Of a stretch of DNA of 64,000 bases, positions 45,269 to 53,017 are shown in pieces. Each line of letters begins with the position of its first letter. Positions within the stretch are counted from its first letter, which is position 1. The notes under the pieces were generated by a model that worked only from the letters and a program-made list of their open reading frames with translations, was not told where the DNA came from and made no database searches. Source of the stretch: Bacteroidales bacterium (lineage in GTDB: Bacteria; Bacteroidota; Bacteroidia; Bacteroidales; UBA932). Location of the stretch: positions 1 to 64,000 of the forward strand of contig JAFUVY010000013.1 in NCBI GenBank assembly GCA_017477335.1, written 5' to 3'. A program made the translations under genes and the position numbers.

Positions 45269-46004
45269 TTTACTGGAAATAAGAGACCTTCACGCCCGCA
45301 TAGGCGACAAGGAAATCCTGAAGGGAATTAACCTGGACATAGCTCCCGGGGAGATACATGCCGTCATGGGGCCCAACGGAGCCGGAAAAAGCACCCTGAG
45401 CGCCGTCCTTACCGGCCGTCCGGACTACGAAGTCACCTCCGGGGCCATCCTCTTTGCCGGAAGGAACCTCCTGGAAATGAGCCCCGAGGAGCGCAGCTGG
45501 GCAGGACTTTTCCTGAGCTTCCAGTATCCTATAGAAATACCCGGAGTGAGCATAACCGCCTTCATGAAAGCCGCCATGGCCGCACGCCGCAAGGCCGCCG
45601 GACTCCCGGAACTCAAGACGGGGGAATTCATGAAACTCCTGAAGGAGAAGATGGCCTTTGTGCAGATGAACCCGGACTTTGCCAAGCGTGACGTAAACGC
45701 AGGCTTTTCCGGCGGAGAGAAAAAGCGCAACGAAATTTTCCAAATGGCCATGCTGGAACCCGTCCTCTCCATCCTGGACGAGACCGACTCCGGCCTGGAC
45801 GTTGACGCCCTAAAGATAGTTGCCGACGGGGTGAACGCCCTCCGCACCCCGGAAAAATCCACCATCATCATCACCCACTACCACAAGCTTCTGGAGTACG
45901 TGCGACCCCACAAAGTACACGTCCTGAAGGCCGGCAGGATAGTAGCCGACGGCGGATACGAGCTCATAGACGCCATTGAATCCAGGGGCTTTGACCAGTT
46001 CTGA
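45252..46004 (+). CDS. sufC: Fe-S assembly ATPase SufC
   Basis: About 250 residues. Walker A is G-P-N-G-A-G-K-S-T near residue 42, the Q-loop reads S-F-Q-Y-P, the ABC signature F-S-G-G-E-K-K-R-N-E is the SufC-specific form, and Walker B/D-loop I-L-D-E-T-D-S-G-L-D follows. It energises the SufBCD scaffold and is cytoplasmic. The start is uncertain: the ATG at 45252 overlaps pnuC by 17 bases and one at 45261 by eight; either leaves the domain whole. sufD follows after one base. Confidence 0.96.
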   Translation: MTKMNNLLEIRDLHARIGDKEILKGINLDIAPGEIHAVMGPNGAGKSTLSAVLTGRPDYEVTSGAILFAGRNLLEMSPEERSWAGLFLSFQYPIEIPGVSITAFMKAAMAARRKAAGLPELKTGEFMKLLKEKMAFVQMNPDFAKRDVNAGFSGGEKKRNEIFQMAMLEPVLSILDETDSGLDVDALKIVADGVNALRTPEKSTIIITHYHKLLEYVRPHKVHVLKAGRIVADGGYELIDAIESRGFDQF

Positions 46005-46005
46005 T

Positions 46006-46587
46006 ATGGAAAAACATGTGGTTAAGGCAGGACAGACCCTTGTCCTTGAATACTTTATCCTTCCGGGAGAATCCCGTGACATAGAGGTGGAAGTGGAGCT
46101 TGCGGGCCCTGGTGCCGCCCTGGAACTGCGTGGCCTGTACCTTTGCTCTTCCACGGAGAAAGTCAGCATCCGCACCCTGGTCCGTCACAGCGTTCCCTTC
46201 TGCCGCTCCTCCCAGCTTATTAAGGGCATTGCCGGCGGGAAAGCCGATGTCTCCTTTGACGGCCTCATAGTGGTTGCCCCCGGGGCCGACGGCACCGAAG
46301 CCCTCCAGGAGAACCATAACATAGTCCTCACGGACACCGCCAACGTGCGCACCAAGCCCCAGCTGGAGATTTACGCGGACGACGTAAAGTGCTCCCACGG
46401 CGCCACCGTAGGCCGCCTTGGCGATGAAGAGCTGTTCTACATGCGTTCCCGCGGCATCCCCGAGGCCGATGCCCGCGAGCTTCAGATACTCTCCTTCCTG
46501 GCTCCGGTAATTCCTTCCGGAAGGCGGGAAGAGCTTGAAGAGGCCGTCAGAAAGACAGTGAACGGGAGCCGTCAGGATTCACTTTAA
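46006..46587 (+). CDS. sufD: Short SufD-like Fe-S assembly protein
   Basis: 193 residues, less than half the usual SufD length of about 430. The beta-helix core remains: G-A-x-L-E-L-R-G-L-Y, D-T-A-N-V-R-T-K-P-Q-L-E-I, D-D-V-K-C-S-H-G-A-T-V-G (the His is a known cluster-site residue in E. coli SufD), then L-F-Y-M-R-S-R-G-I. The N-terminal helical domain is missing. No stop-interrupted upstream remnant is seen, and sufC ends one base before, so it looks like a genuine minimal form. Its 3' end overlaps tsaE by 41 bases on the opposite strand. Confidence 0.88.
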   Translation: MEKHVVKAGQTLVLEYFILPGESRDIEVEVELAGPGAALELRGLYLCSSTEKVSIRTLVRHSVPFCRSSQLIKGIAGGKADVSFDGLIVVAPGADGTEALQENHNIVLTDTANVRTKPQLEIYADDVKCSHGATVGRLGDEELFYMRSRGIPEADARELQILSFLAPVIPSGRREELEEAVRKTVNGSRQDSL

Positions 46588-46960
46588 TCTGCACGCGCAG
46601 AGTTTCTTCCGGAAGGAGTTCCTCTACGTTTTCCGGCCATTCCATAAAGCAGAGATATCCGGAATCCAGGTAGTCGTAAAGGCCTATGTCCAGGGCCTCA
46701 GAAGGCTTTGTAATCCTGTAAAAATCAAAATGATACACAGGCTCCCCCGTGCGGGAGCGATACTCGTTCACAATGGCAAAGGTGGGGGAGCTCACAGCGT
46801 CTTCCCTTACGCCCAGCTCCTTGCAAAGAGCCGTAGTGAAAGTAGTTTTGCCGGCTCCCATGGGAGCGTAGAAAGCTATGAGGGTGCTCTCTCCTATTGC
46901 CGTCAGGAACTCTCCTGCGGCCCTTTGGATGTCTTCCAGGTTCTGTATTCTTATTTCCAT
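46547..46960 (-). CDS. tsaE: tRNA threonylcarbamoyladenosine synthesis ATPase TsaE
   Basis: 137 residues with Walker A A-P-M-G-A-G-K-T-T near 32-40, S-S-P-T-F-A-I-V-N-E-Y, Y-H-F-D-F-Y-R and M-E-W-P-E-N. TsaE drives the TsaB-TsaD complex that makes t6A on tRNAs reading ANN codons. It is the last gene of the leftward aro cluster, two bases after aroC. It converges on sufD with a 41-base overlap, so the two operons have no room for a terminator between them. Confidence 0.95.
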   Translation of the reverse strand: MEIRIQNLEDIQRAAGEFLTAIGESTLIAFYAPMGAGKTTFTTALCKELGVREDAVSSPTFAIVNEYRSRTGEPVYHFDFYRITKPSEALDIGLYDYLDSGYLCFMEWPENVEELLPEETLRVQIKVNPDGSRSLSF

Positions 46961-46962
46961 AT

Positions 46963-47841
46963 CTATATCAGGTTGGCAAAAACAATGGCGGCGACAGCCT
47001 CCACAATCACGGGAGTACGCAGGGCAAAGCAGGCGTCGTGCCTTCCGGAAACTCCCGCCTTGGGAGTGCTGGAAGTGGGTTTAAAGGCAACCCGGAAGCA
47101 AACGGGATCGCCGCTTGATATCCCCCCGGCAATGCCGGAAGTGTCCCGGTGGGCCGATCCCTTTACGGCCGCGGCGCCGAATCCCATTCCGAACTCTATC
47201 CCCCTTACTCCGGGAATTGCAAACACGGCATGGGCAAGAAGGGACTCCACGCTGTCCCAGAATGGTTCCCCAAGACCTGCGGGAACGCCTTCTATGCGGC
47301 ACTCCACAACTGCGCCAAGGGAATCTCCCTCTTCCAGAGCCTGCTCCACAAGGCCTGCCCAGGTCCCGCGCTCCGCAGAGCCTCCAAGTTCACGGATCTC
47401 CGAACTGAAGGAAAATGGCAACATCTTCTTTGCCACCACTCCGGCTGCAACCAGGGGCAGTGTGAGTCTGCCGCTGAACTGACCGCCGCCACGGGGATCG
47501 TTAAAGCCCTTGAAGCGGGCTGCTGCGGTAAGGTCCGCATGACCTGGCCTTGGGCTCATGCCCACGTAGTCTTCCGGCCTTGCATTCATGTTCCTGAACA
47601 ATATGGTGAGGGGAGCTCCGCTTGCATGGCCGTTGTAAAGGCCGCTTACAATCTCGGGGATGTCTGCTTCCCGGCGGGCGGTGGTACCGGCGGCTCCGGG
47701 GCGGCGGCGGTCTATGTCGGCCCGGAAATCATCTGCACTTAAGGGAAGGCCGGGGGTTACGCCGTCTATCACCACTCCCGTTACCGGGCCGTGGGACTCT
47801 CCCAGGATGCTTACTCTGAACTTGTTTCCAAAGGTATTCAT
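46963..47841 (-). CDS. aroC: Chorismate synthase, compact form
   Basis: 292 residues against about 350-360 for most AroC proteins. Core motifs remain: G-E-S-H-G near residue 14, D-R-R-R-P-G, R-R-E-A-D, R-P-G-H-A-D, D-P-R-G-G-G, G-G-I-S-S-G and G-R-H-D. The usual S-A-R-E-T-A reads S-G-R-L-T-L, and about 60 residues of the middle (FMN-side insert) are absent. It forms chorismate from EPSP and needs reduced FMN. The stop codon of the aroD-aroA fusion overlaps its start by four bases. I see no frameshift, so it appears functional though divergent. Confidence 0.9.
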   Translation of the reverse strand: MNTFGNKFRVSILGESHGPVTGVVIDGVTPGLPLSADDFRADIDRRRPGAAGTTARREADIPEIVSGLYNGHASGAPLTILFRNMNARPEDYVGMSPRPGHADLTAAARFKGFNDPRGGGQFSGRLTLPLVAAGVVAKKMLPFSFSSEIRELGGSAERGTWAGLVEQALEEGDSLGAVVECRIEGVPAGLGEPFWDSVESLLAHAVFAIPGVRGIEFGMGFGAAAVKGSAHRDTSGIAGGISSGDPVCFRVAFKPTSSTPKAGVSGRHDACFALRTPVIVEAVAAIVFANLI

Positions 47842-49817
47842 AACTCGTCGAATATCCGGTTAAAGTTGGGGAAGGACTTGTTTACGCAGTCCGGATTGTC
47901 TATCGCCACAGGGCTTTCCGCACCAAGGGATGCCAGCCTCAGGGCCATGGCCATGCGGTGGTCTCCAAAGGAGCTGAACTCGCCGCCCCTGAGCATATTC
48001 CCCGTGGCAAGGCGCCTTGGAAGGGACATTCCGCGGACGGAAATGACGTTGTCCTCCAGGCTCACATCTACACCCATCTTCTGCAGCGTAGTGCAGATGG
48101 CGCTTGCTCTGTCCGTCTCTTTGTGACGCAGCCGGGAGGCTCCGGCAATGTGGCTTTCACCCGGACAGAACGCGGCAAGGACGCACACGGTGGGGAAGAG
48201 GTCCGGGCAGTTGGAAAGGTCTGTGTCAAAGGAGTTTAGCGGAGAGCGGTACACGTGAATCGGGCCTTTCCAGGGAGTGTCGCCGTCCAGCTGTGAGATT
48301 CCGGCTCCGGCATCCATGAGTATGTCAAGGATGGAAATATCGGCCTGGAGGCTGCGGGTGTCAAGGCCTTCCACCTCTACGGAGCCAAAGATGGCGCCGG
48401 CGGCAAGAAGGGGTGCGGCTCCGGACCAGTCGGCCTCTATCTCCAGATTTGCGGCATGGAACCTCTGGCCGCCGGGAATCTTGAAAGTGATGCCGGTGCA
48501 GTAGTTCCAGTCCTGGGTTTCCAGGAAATCGTCGTCCCCCTCCATCTCGGATCCGGTTTTTATGCCGAATTTCCCCAGTATGTCCTGAGTGATAAAAAGA
48601 TAGGGAATGCTCTTGGGCTCGTGTACGTACAGGGTGGATTTGCCGGCGGAAAGCGGCAGAGCGGCCAAAAGGCCGGAGATGAGCTGGGAACCGCCGCGGC
48701 CGAGGACATCGGCCCGTCCGGGAATCACCGGGCCCACCACCTTGAGAGGCAGGCGGCAGTCTGTCCTGCGGGAATCAGGCTCTCCGCTTTCCGGATAAAG
48801 CCTTACGCCGTATGCTGCCATGATGTCATGGGCGTCGGAAAGGGGGCGTTTCAGAAGGCTTCCGCGGCCGGTGATGCGGGTGCCGCCGTCGGAGAGCTGG
48901 GCCATCAGGGGAACCAGCAGCCTTGCCAGAAGTCCGGACTCTCCGGCGTCAATCTCTTCCAGCCCCATAAGGCAGCCGGGGGTTGCGCCTATACCTTTAA
49001 TGATTACGCTGTCTCCGTCCACGCTCACGCCGGCACCCATTGCACGGGCGGCGTCCAGGGCGGCGTCGTTGTCTCCGCAGGGGGTGTAGGCTTCCAGGCG
49101 GGACTCTCCCTGGGCAATGGCGGCAAATATGGCGGCTCTCTGTGCAAAACTCTTGGACGCCCCTACCCTGAGGCCGGAAGCGTCTATAAAGTGAAAGTCT
49201 CCGTAAATGGCGCTGGCGGCCGCCTTAGTTTCCATCTGCCCCGGGGCCGACTGCTCTCCGGGAAGGCAGGCGTATGTGAACGGAGCCCCCAGTCTTATCG
49301 CTTCCAGGCGGGAGTCCTGCCCGTCTTCTCCCATGCAAAAGGCCACCAGAGTGCCTTCCGGCGCATGATTATATAAGGACGCCACCGCTCCCCTGCTCCG
49401 GGCCGACGGCGTCACAATCTTTACTATCTCTCCCCCGTACATGCGGCATGTCTCCATCTTTTGCAGCAGGGTTTCCACGGAAGGGTTTTCTTCCGGGCAG
49501 TGCCAGGAACGGATGAGCACGGTGCCGTTGCCGCGGCAGGCCTGCCGTATGCGTTTGCCAACATAGGCGGGCGCTTCTATTTCAAGGTCCGCATACCGTG
49601 CCCCGGCCACTATGGCCCTTTCCAGAAGTTCCGGAGCCTCCGGGTCCTCAGAAAGGCGACAGGTGGCAATAAGGGGAATGTCCGTCTGGGAGAACAGATT
49701 GTCTATCTCCTCGTAGGACAGCCTGCAGCGGTCCAGCCGGATTTCCGCCATCTCCAGCCCCGGGAGGGCCTGGCGGATCTGCTCCGCGTCCTTGTTTTGT
49801 ATGGATGTACAGATCAT
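47838..49817 (-). CDS. Fused 3-dehydroquinate dehydratase and EPSP synthase
   Basis: 659 residues. Residues 1 to about 212 are a type I dehydroquinase (AroD): E-I-R-L-D, a His in S-W-H-C-P, the Schiff-base Lys in G-E-I-V-K-I-V-T and F-T-Y. From about 215 an EPSP synthase (AroA) follows, with A-S-K-S-F-A-Q-R-A, D-N-D-A-A-L, R-L-x-V-P-L, S-Q-L-I-S-G-L-L, L-R-H-K-E-T-D-R and F-G-D-H-R-M-A. The two catalyse steps 3 and 6 of the shikimate pathway. No linker or stop separates them. The start overlaps aroB by four bases and the end overlaps aroC. Confidence 0.93.
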   Translation of the reverse strand: MICTSIQNKDAEQIRQALPGLEMAEIRLDRCRLSYEEIDNLFSQTDIPLIATCRLSEDPEAPELLERAIVAGARYADLEIEAPAYVGKRIRQACRGNGTVLIRSWHCPEENPSVETLLQKMETCRMYGGEIVKIVTPSARSRGAVASLYNHAPEGTLVAFCMGEDGQDSRLEAIRLGAPFTYACLPGEQSAPGQMETKAAASAIYGDFHFIDASGLRVGASKSFAQRAAIFAAIAQGESRLEAYTPCGDNDAALDAARAMGAGVSVDGDSVIIKGIGATPGCLMGLEEIDAGESGLLARLLVPLMAQLSDGGTRITGRGSLLKRPLSDAHDIMAAYGVRLYPESGEPDSRRTDCRLPLKVVGPVIPGRADVLGRGGSQLISGLLAALPLSAGKSTLYVHEPKSIPYLFITQDILGKFGIKTGSEMEGDDDFLETQDWNYCTGITFKIPGGQRFHAANLEIEADWSGAAPLLAAGAIFGSVEVEGLDTRSLQADISILDILMDAGAGISQLDGDTPWKGPIHVYRSPLNSFDTDLSNCPDLFPTVCVLAAFCPGESHIAGASRLRHKETDRASAICTTLQKMGVDVSLEDNVISVRGMSLPRRLATGNMLRGGEFSSFGDHRMAMALRLASLGAESPVAIDNPDCVNKSFPNFNRIFDEL

Positions 49818-50800
49818 AGCAATTCCAAAGCCTTTTCTATGGACAAAGGCAGCAAAACGGGCTTTCCGGGAGCTTCCAGAAGCACAAAGTCAAGAGTGTC
49901 TCCGCTGCGCTTTTTGTCCGCCTTCATGCAGGGGGCCAGTTCCCCGGGGGCAAAAGGACAGTCCGTAGGAAGCCCGGCGGAGGAAAAATCCGCCGCAAGA
50001 GTCTTTGCAAGGGGCAGAGCAGTAACGCCAGCTGCCTCTGAAAGCCTTGCAGCCATGATAATTCCCATGGATACGGCCTCCCCGTGCGGGATATTCCCTC
50101 CGGAGCACTTTTCAATGGCGTGCCCAAAGCTGTGCCCCAGGTTAAGAACCTTCCTGTGCCCGTTGTCAAAGGGGTCTTCCGCCACTATGGACGCCTTTAT
50201 CCCCGCAGCCTTTTCCACAAGGGACTGGTCCCAGCCGTCCTGGACCGCACGGTGGTAAGCGGGAGCGTCTGCAATGAGGAAAGTCTTGAGCATCTCTGCA
50301 AGGCCGCAGCGGAGTTCCCTTTCCGGCAGGCCCTCCCTGGCTTCAGGACAAAGCAGGGTGAATTCCGGGAAGCAGAAGGTTCCGATGGCGTTTTTGTATC
50401 CGTCCAGGTTCACCCCGTTTTTTCCGCCGATAGCCGCGTCCACCTGCCCAAGCAGCGTAGTAGGGACTGCGGCAAAGCGTATCCCGCGTTTGTAGATGGC
50501 GGCGGCAAAGCCGGCAAGATCCGTAGTGACTCCCCCGCCTATGCCTATGAGAAGTCCCTCCCGGGACACGCCCTCATCCAGGAGGCGGCGGCAGATATCG
50601 GCGGCGGATTCAAGGGTTTTGTCCTCTTCCCGCGCGTCCACTGCCATGCATGCCTTCACGCTTCCTCTGGGCGCCAGGCCGGAAATTCTCTCTGCAAAGG
50701 GGCTTACGCTCCGGTCATACACCAGGGCTATCTCCCGCTCGTTTTCCAGCAGGCTTACAAGGAGTTCCGGATGGCCGGACAGGAGGACGGGCTTTTTCAC
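49814..50800 (-). CDS. aroB: 3-dehydroquinate synthase
   Basis: 328 residues, slightly short. It contains the NAD site G-G-G-V-T-T-D-L-A-G-F-A-A, then V-P-T-T-L-L-G-Q-V-D-A-A-I-G-G-K-N-G-V-N, the metal ligands E (L-A-E-M-L-K) and two His (N-L-G-H-S-F-G-H), and a later H-G-E-A-V-S-M-G. It turns DAHP into 3-dehydroquinate, the second shikimate step. Its start shares one base with the stop of the kinase-like gene upstream. It feeds the product to the fused AroD domain encoded next. Confidence 0.95.
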   Translation of the reverse strand: MKKPVLLSGHPELLVSLLENEREIALVYDRSVSPFAERISGLAPRGSVKACMAVDAREEDKTLESAADICRRLLDEGVSREGLLIGIGGGVTTDLAGFAAAIYKRGIRFAAVPTTLLGQVDAAIGGKNGVNLDGYKNAIGTFCFPEFTLLCPEAREGLPERELRCGLAEMLKTFLIADAPAYHRAVQDGWDQSLVEKAAGIKASIVAEDPFDNGHRKVLNLGHSFGHAIEKCSGGNIPHGEAVSMGIIMAARLSEAAGVTALPLAKTLAADFSSAGLPTDCPFAPGELAPCMKADKKRSGDTLDFVLLEAPGKPVLLPLSIEKALELL

Positions 50801-51447
50801 TAAAGACCCAGATAGGTGAGGATAATGTCGGCGATTTCTTTTTCGGTGTGACCGTCGGCATTGATTACAAGGTCGTAATTGCGGGAGTCGTAACGGGAAC
50901 GGTCGGTGAAACGGGAAACGTAGTTGTCCCTGGCCTTGTCTATGCCGTCTATGAGGACCTGGGCCTGGCTGAGGTCCAGTCCCTGCTTTTTCATAACCCT
51001 TGCAATCCTGTTTTCCCTGCTTGCGGTGATGAATATGTCCACCTTGTTGGGGTGGTCCTTGAGCACGAAGAAACCGGAACGGCCTGCAATCACGCAGGAG
51101 CCTTCGTCGGCAATGCCCTTAAGAATTTCGCATTCGGCTTCATAGACATCGGCCGTGGTAATGTCCGGACGGAACTCCACGGTGTACTTGCTGTCCGCGC
51201 CCAGCAGCTCCTTCGCATTTGGTACCGGAGCATAGTGGGTAAGGAAGTCGGAAAGCCAGTTCTTTTTCTCTCCCTTGAGCTTTTCTATGCCGCTGCGCGT
51301 AAGATTGAATTCTTTCTCCAGTCCCCGGATAAGGTCCTTGTCGCTGTACCTTACTCCAAGTTTTTCCGAAAGGATCCTGCCGACGGTATGTCCGCCGGAG
51401 CCTATCTCACGGCTGATGGTAATGACAAATTTTTCTGAAGTATTCAT
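50800..51447 (-). CDS. Cytidylate kinase-like family protein
   Basis: 215 residues from the ATG at 51447; a longer frame crosses the promoter. F-V-I-T-I-S-R-E-I-G-S-G-G-H-T-V-G forms a P-loop of the type seen in the Cytidylate_kin2 family, followed by Y-S-D-K-D-L-I and, farther on, V-I-A-G-R-S-G-F-F-V-L and R-E-N-R-I-A-R-V. It is a P-loop nucleotide kinase relative, but the substrate is not established for this family and may not be CMP. It starts the aro transcript and has a -7 box just upstream. Confidence 0.85.
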   Translation of the reverse strand: MNTSEKFVITISREIGSGGHTVGRILSEKLGVRYSDKDLIRGLEKEFNLTRSGIEKLKGEKKNWLSDFLTHYAPVPNAKELLGADSKYTVEFRPDITTADVYEAECEILKGIADEGSCVIAGRSGFFVLKDHPNKVDIFITASRENRIARVMKKQGLDLSQAQVLIDGIDKARDNYVSRFTDRSRYDSRNYDLVINADGHTEKEIADIILTYLGL

Positions 51448-51468
51448 CGATTTTTGTTTTATAACTTT

Positions 51469-51476
51469 CAAAGATA
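51469..51476 (-). promoter_or_regulatory. -7 element before the kinase-aro operon
   Basis: TATCTTTG on the minus strand lies 21 bases before the ATG at 51447, in the 37-base gap after comF. A TTG occurs 22 bases upstream, slightly beyond the usual spacing. Confidence 0.5.
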
Positions 51477-51484
51477 ATAAAAAA

Positions 51485-52228
51485 TCAGACAGCTTCCACA
51501 ACGGAAAGCGTGGCGACGGAGATTCTGGGCATTTCCCGCCCGGTGAAAGCGTCCCTGATGGCAAGGTAGCATCCCGCAAGGGTGGCTCCGGTGGTAAAGG
51601 TATCGTCCACCACCAGTATGTGCCTGCATCCATCCGGCCTTTTCCGGGGATTCGGGCAAAAGGCGCTGACGGCATTGCTGAGCCTTTCCCCTGCCGCCCG
51701 GCTCACCTGGCTGCCGGTTTTACGCCTTCGCAACAGCACGTCCGGAGCATACTTCGCCCCCATGGCCCGTGCCGCCGACTCCGCAATAACTCCCGCCTGG
51801 TTGTAGCCGCGTTTCCAGAGCCTGGTCCAGTGCAGGGGCACGGGAATCACCAGATCCACATCGGCAAAATGGGCCGCGGAGGAGAGTTTTTCCCCGAGCA
51901 TGGTCCCAAAATCCTTTCCCGCCCTGCGGTTGTACAGGTATTTTATGGCCTGCGGAATGCGTTTGTACGGGTTTTCCGCGTGATAGAACAAAAGGGCGGC
52001 GGCGTAGCTGTAGGGCATATACTCATCATCGGCCCGGAATTTCTCTATGACTGAGTTGAACTTGTCTGCCATGAGGTTGTGCTCCCTTTCCCAGTAATAA
52101 GTGAGAGGAAGGTCCCCACGGCAGGCCCCGCACAGGTGATTTTCTTCCACGGCAAGAGTCCTTCCGCACACCAGGCATACGCGGGGCATCAGAAGGTCCA
52201 GCAGGGCTTTGGTGCGGTACAGGCTCAC
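51485..52228 (-). CDS. comF: ComF-family phosphoribosyltransferase-like protein
   Basis: 247 residues. The N-terminal zinc knuckles are C-L-V-C-G and C-G-A-C. The phosphoribosyltransferase fold has V-D-L-V-I-P-V-P-L, the R-G-Y-N-Q-A motif and the PRPP loop V-V-D-D-T-F-T-T-G-A-T. ComF proteins contribute to DNA uptake in naturally competent bacteria, and many non-competent species also have one. It overlaps rsmE by four bases. With comM it is one of two competence-associated families in this window. Confidence 0.93.
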   Translation of the reverse strand: MSLYRTKALLDLLMPRVCLVCGRTLAVEENHLCGACRGDLPLTYYWEREHNLMADKFNSVIEKFRADDEYMPYSYAAALLFYHAENPYKRIPQAIKYLYNRRAGKDFGTMLGEKLSSAAHFADVDLVIPVPLHWTRLWKRGYNQAGVIAESAARAMGAKYAPDVLLRRRKTGSQVSRAAGERLSNAVSAFCPNPRKRPDGCRHILVVDDTFTTGATLAGCYLAIRDAFTGREMPRISVATLSVVEAV

Positions 52229-52965
52229 AGCGTTTCCAGATAAACGGCCGCAGCGGCAGACACAGCCGCAGTTTCAGTCCTCAGCCTTGACGGGCCGATA
52301 TGCACCGGGACGTAGCCGTTCCCTACCGCAAGGGCCGCCTCTTCCGGGGAGAAATCCCCTTCCGGGCCGATGAGGACGGTAACGTTCCTTTCCGCCTCCG
52401 GAGTGAGTGCAAAATACTCCCGCACGGCGCCGGTAATGCCGGTCCTGGGAGTTTCCCCCTCAAAGCAACAGGCGATGAGCCTGAGGCCCGGGACATCGGC
52501 CCCGGCCTGAATGAATTCCTTCACGGAAACGGGCTCCGCAACTTCCGGGATGCGGGATTTGAGGGACTGCTTGGTGGCGGAGAGAGCTATGCGGCGGGCC
52601 CTCTCGCTCTTATAGACCTTCCTTTCCGAGCGCTCGCCTATGAGCGGGGCTATCACGTCCACGCCCAGTTCCGTGGCCTTTTCCACAAACCACTCAAAAC
52701 GGTCGTTGTTCTTGGTGGGGCAGCAGCCCAGGGTGAGCCTGTAGGGATGGCCTCCCCAGCCGGAATGGCTTTCCAGGACGGAAGCCTGGGCCCCGCGGGC
52801 ATCGGCATTCACAAGACGGCACTCGTACATGGTGCCGCAGCCGTCTATTACATTTATGATATCTCCCGCCTTATGGCGTAAGACTTTGATACAGTGGGCA
52901 CTTTCCTCTGCATCCAGCCGGCATACGTTTCCGGTGCCGCAGTCGTAAGAATAAAAAATCTCCAT
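52225..52965 (-). CDS. rsmE: 16S rRNA (uracil1498-N3)-methyltransferase
   Basis: 246 residues of the SPOUT class: an N-terminal PUA-like domain (S-A-H-C-I-K-V-L-R-H-K), then C-C-P-T-K-N-D-R-F-E-W-F-V-E-K-A-T-E-L-G-V-D, L-I-G-P-E-G-D-F-S-P-E-E and L-R-T-E-T-A-A. It methylates U1498 in the decoding region of 16S rRNA. It is divergent from dnaE, each gene with its own -7 box in the 52-base gap. Confidence 0.95.
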   Translation of the reverse strand: MEIFYSYDCGTGNVCRLDAEESAHCIKVLRHKAGDIINVIDGCGTMYECRLVNADARGAQASVLESHSGWGGHPYRLTLGCCPTKNNDRFEWFVEKATELGVDVIAPLIGERSERKVYKSERARRIALSATKQSLKSRIPEVAEPVSVKEFIQAGADVPGLRLIACCFEGETPRTGITGAVREYFALTPEAERNVTVLIGPEGDFSPEEAALAVGNGYVPVHIGPSRLRTETAAVSAAAAVYLETL

Positions 52966-52984
52966 ACTTTGTCTGTTCCTCCCG

Positions 52985-52992
52985 CAAAAATA
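52985..52992 (-). promoter_or_regulatory. -7 element of rsmE
   Basis: TATTTTTG on the minus strand, 19 bases before the ATG at 52965. Confidence 0.45.
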
Positions 52993-53005
52993 ATGATAAA
53001 AAACT

Positions 53006-53013
53006 TAACTTTG
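53006..53013 (+). promoter_or_regulatory. -7 element of dnaE, close to the start codon
   Basis: TAACTTTG ends four bases before the dnaE ATG at 53018, so the mRNA would start at or inside the initiation codon. No upstream TTG is present at the usual distance. Confidence 0.5.
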
Positions 53014-53017
53014 CGAT

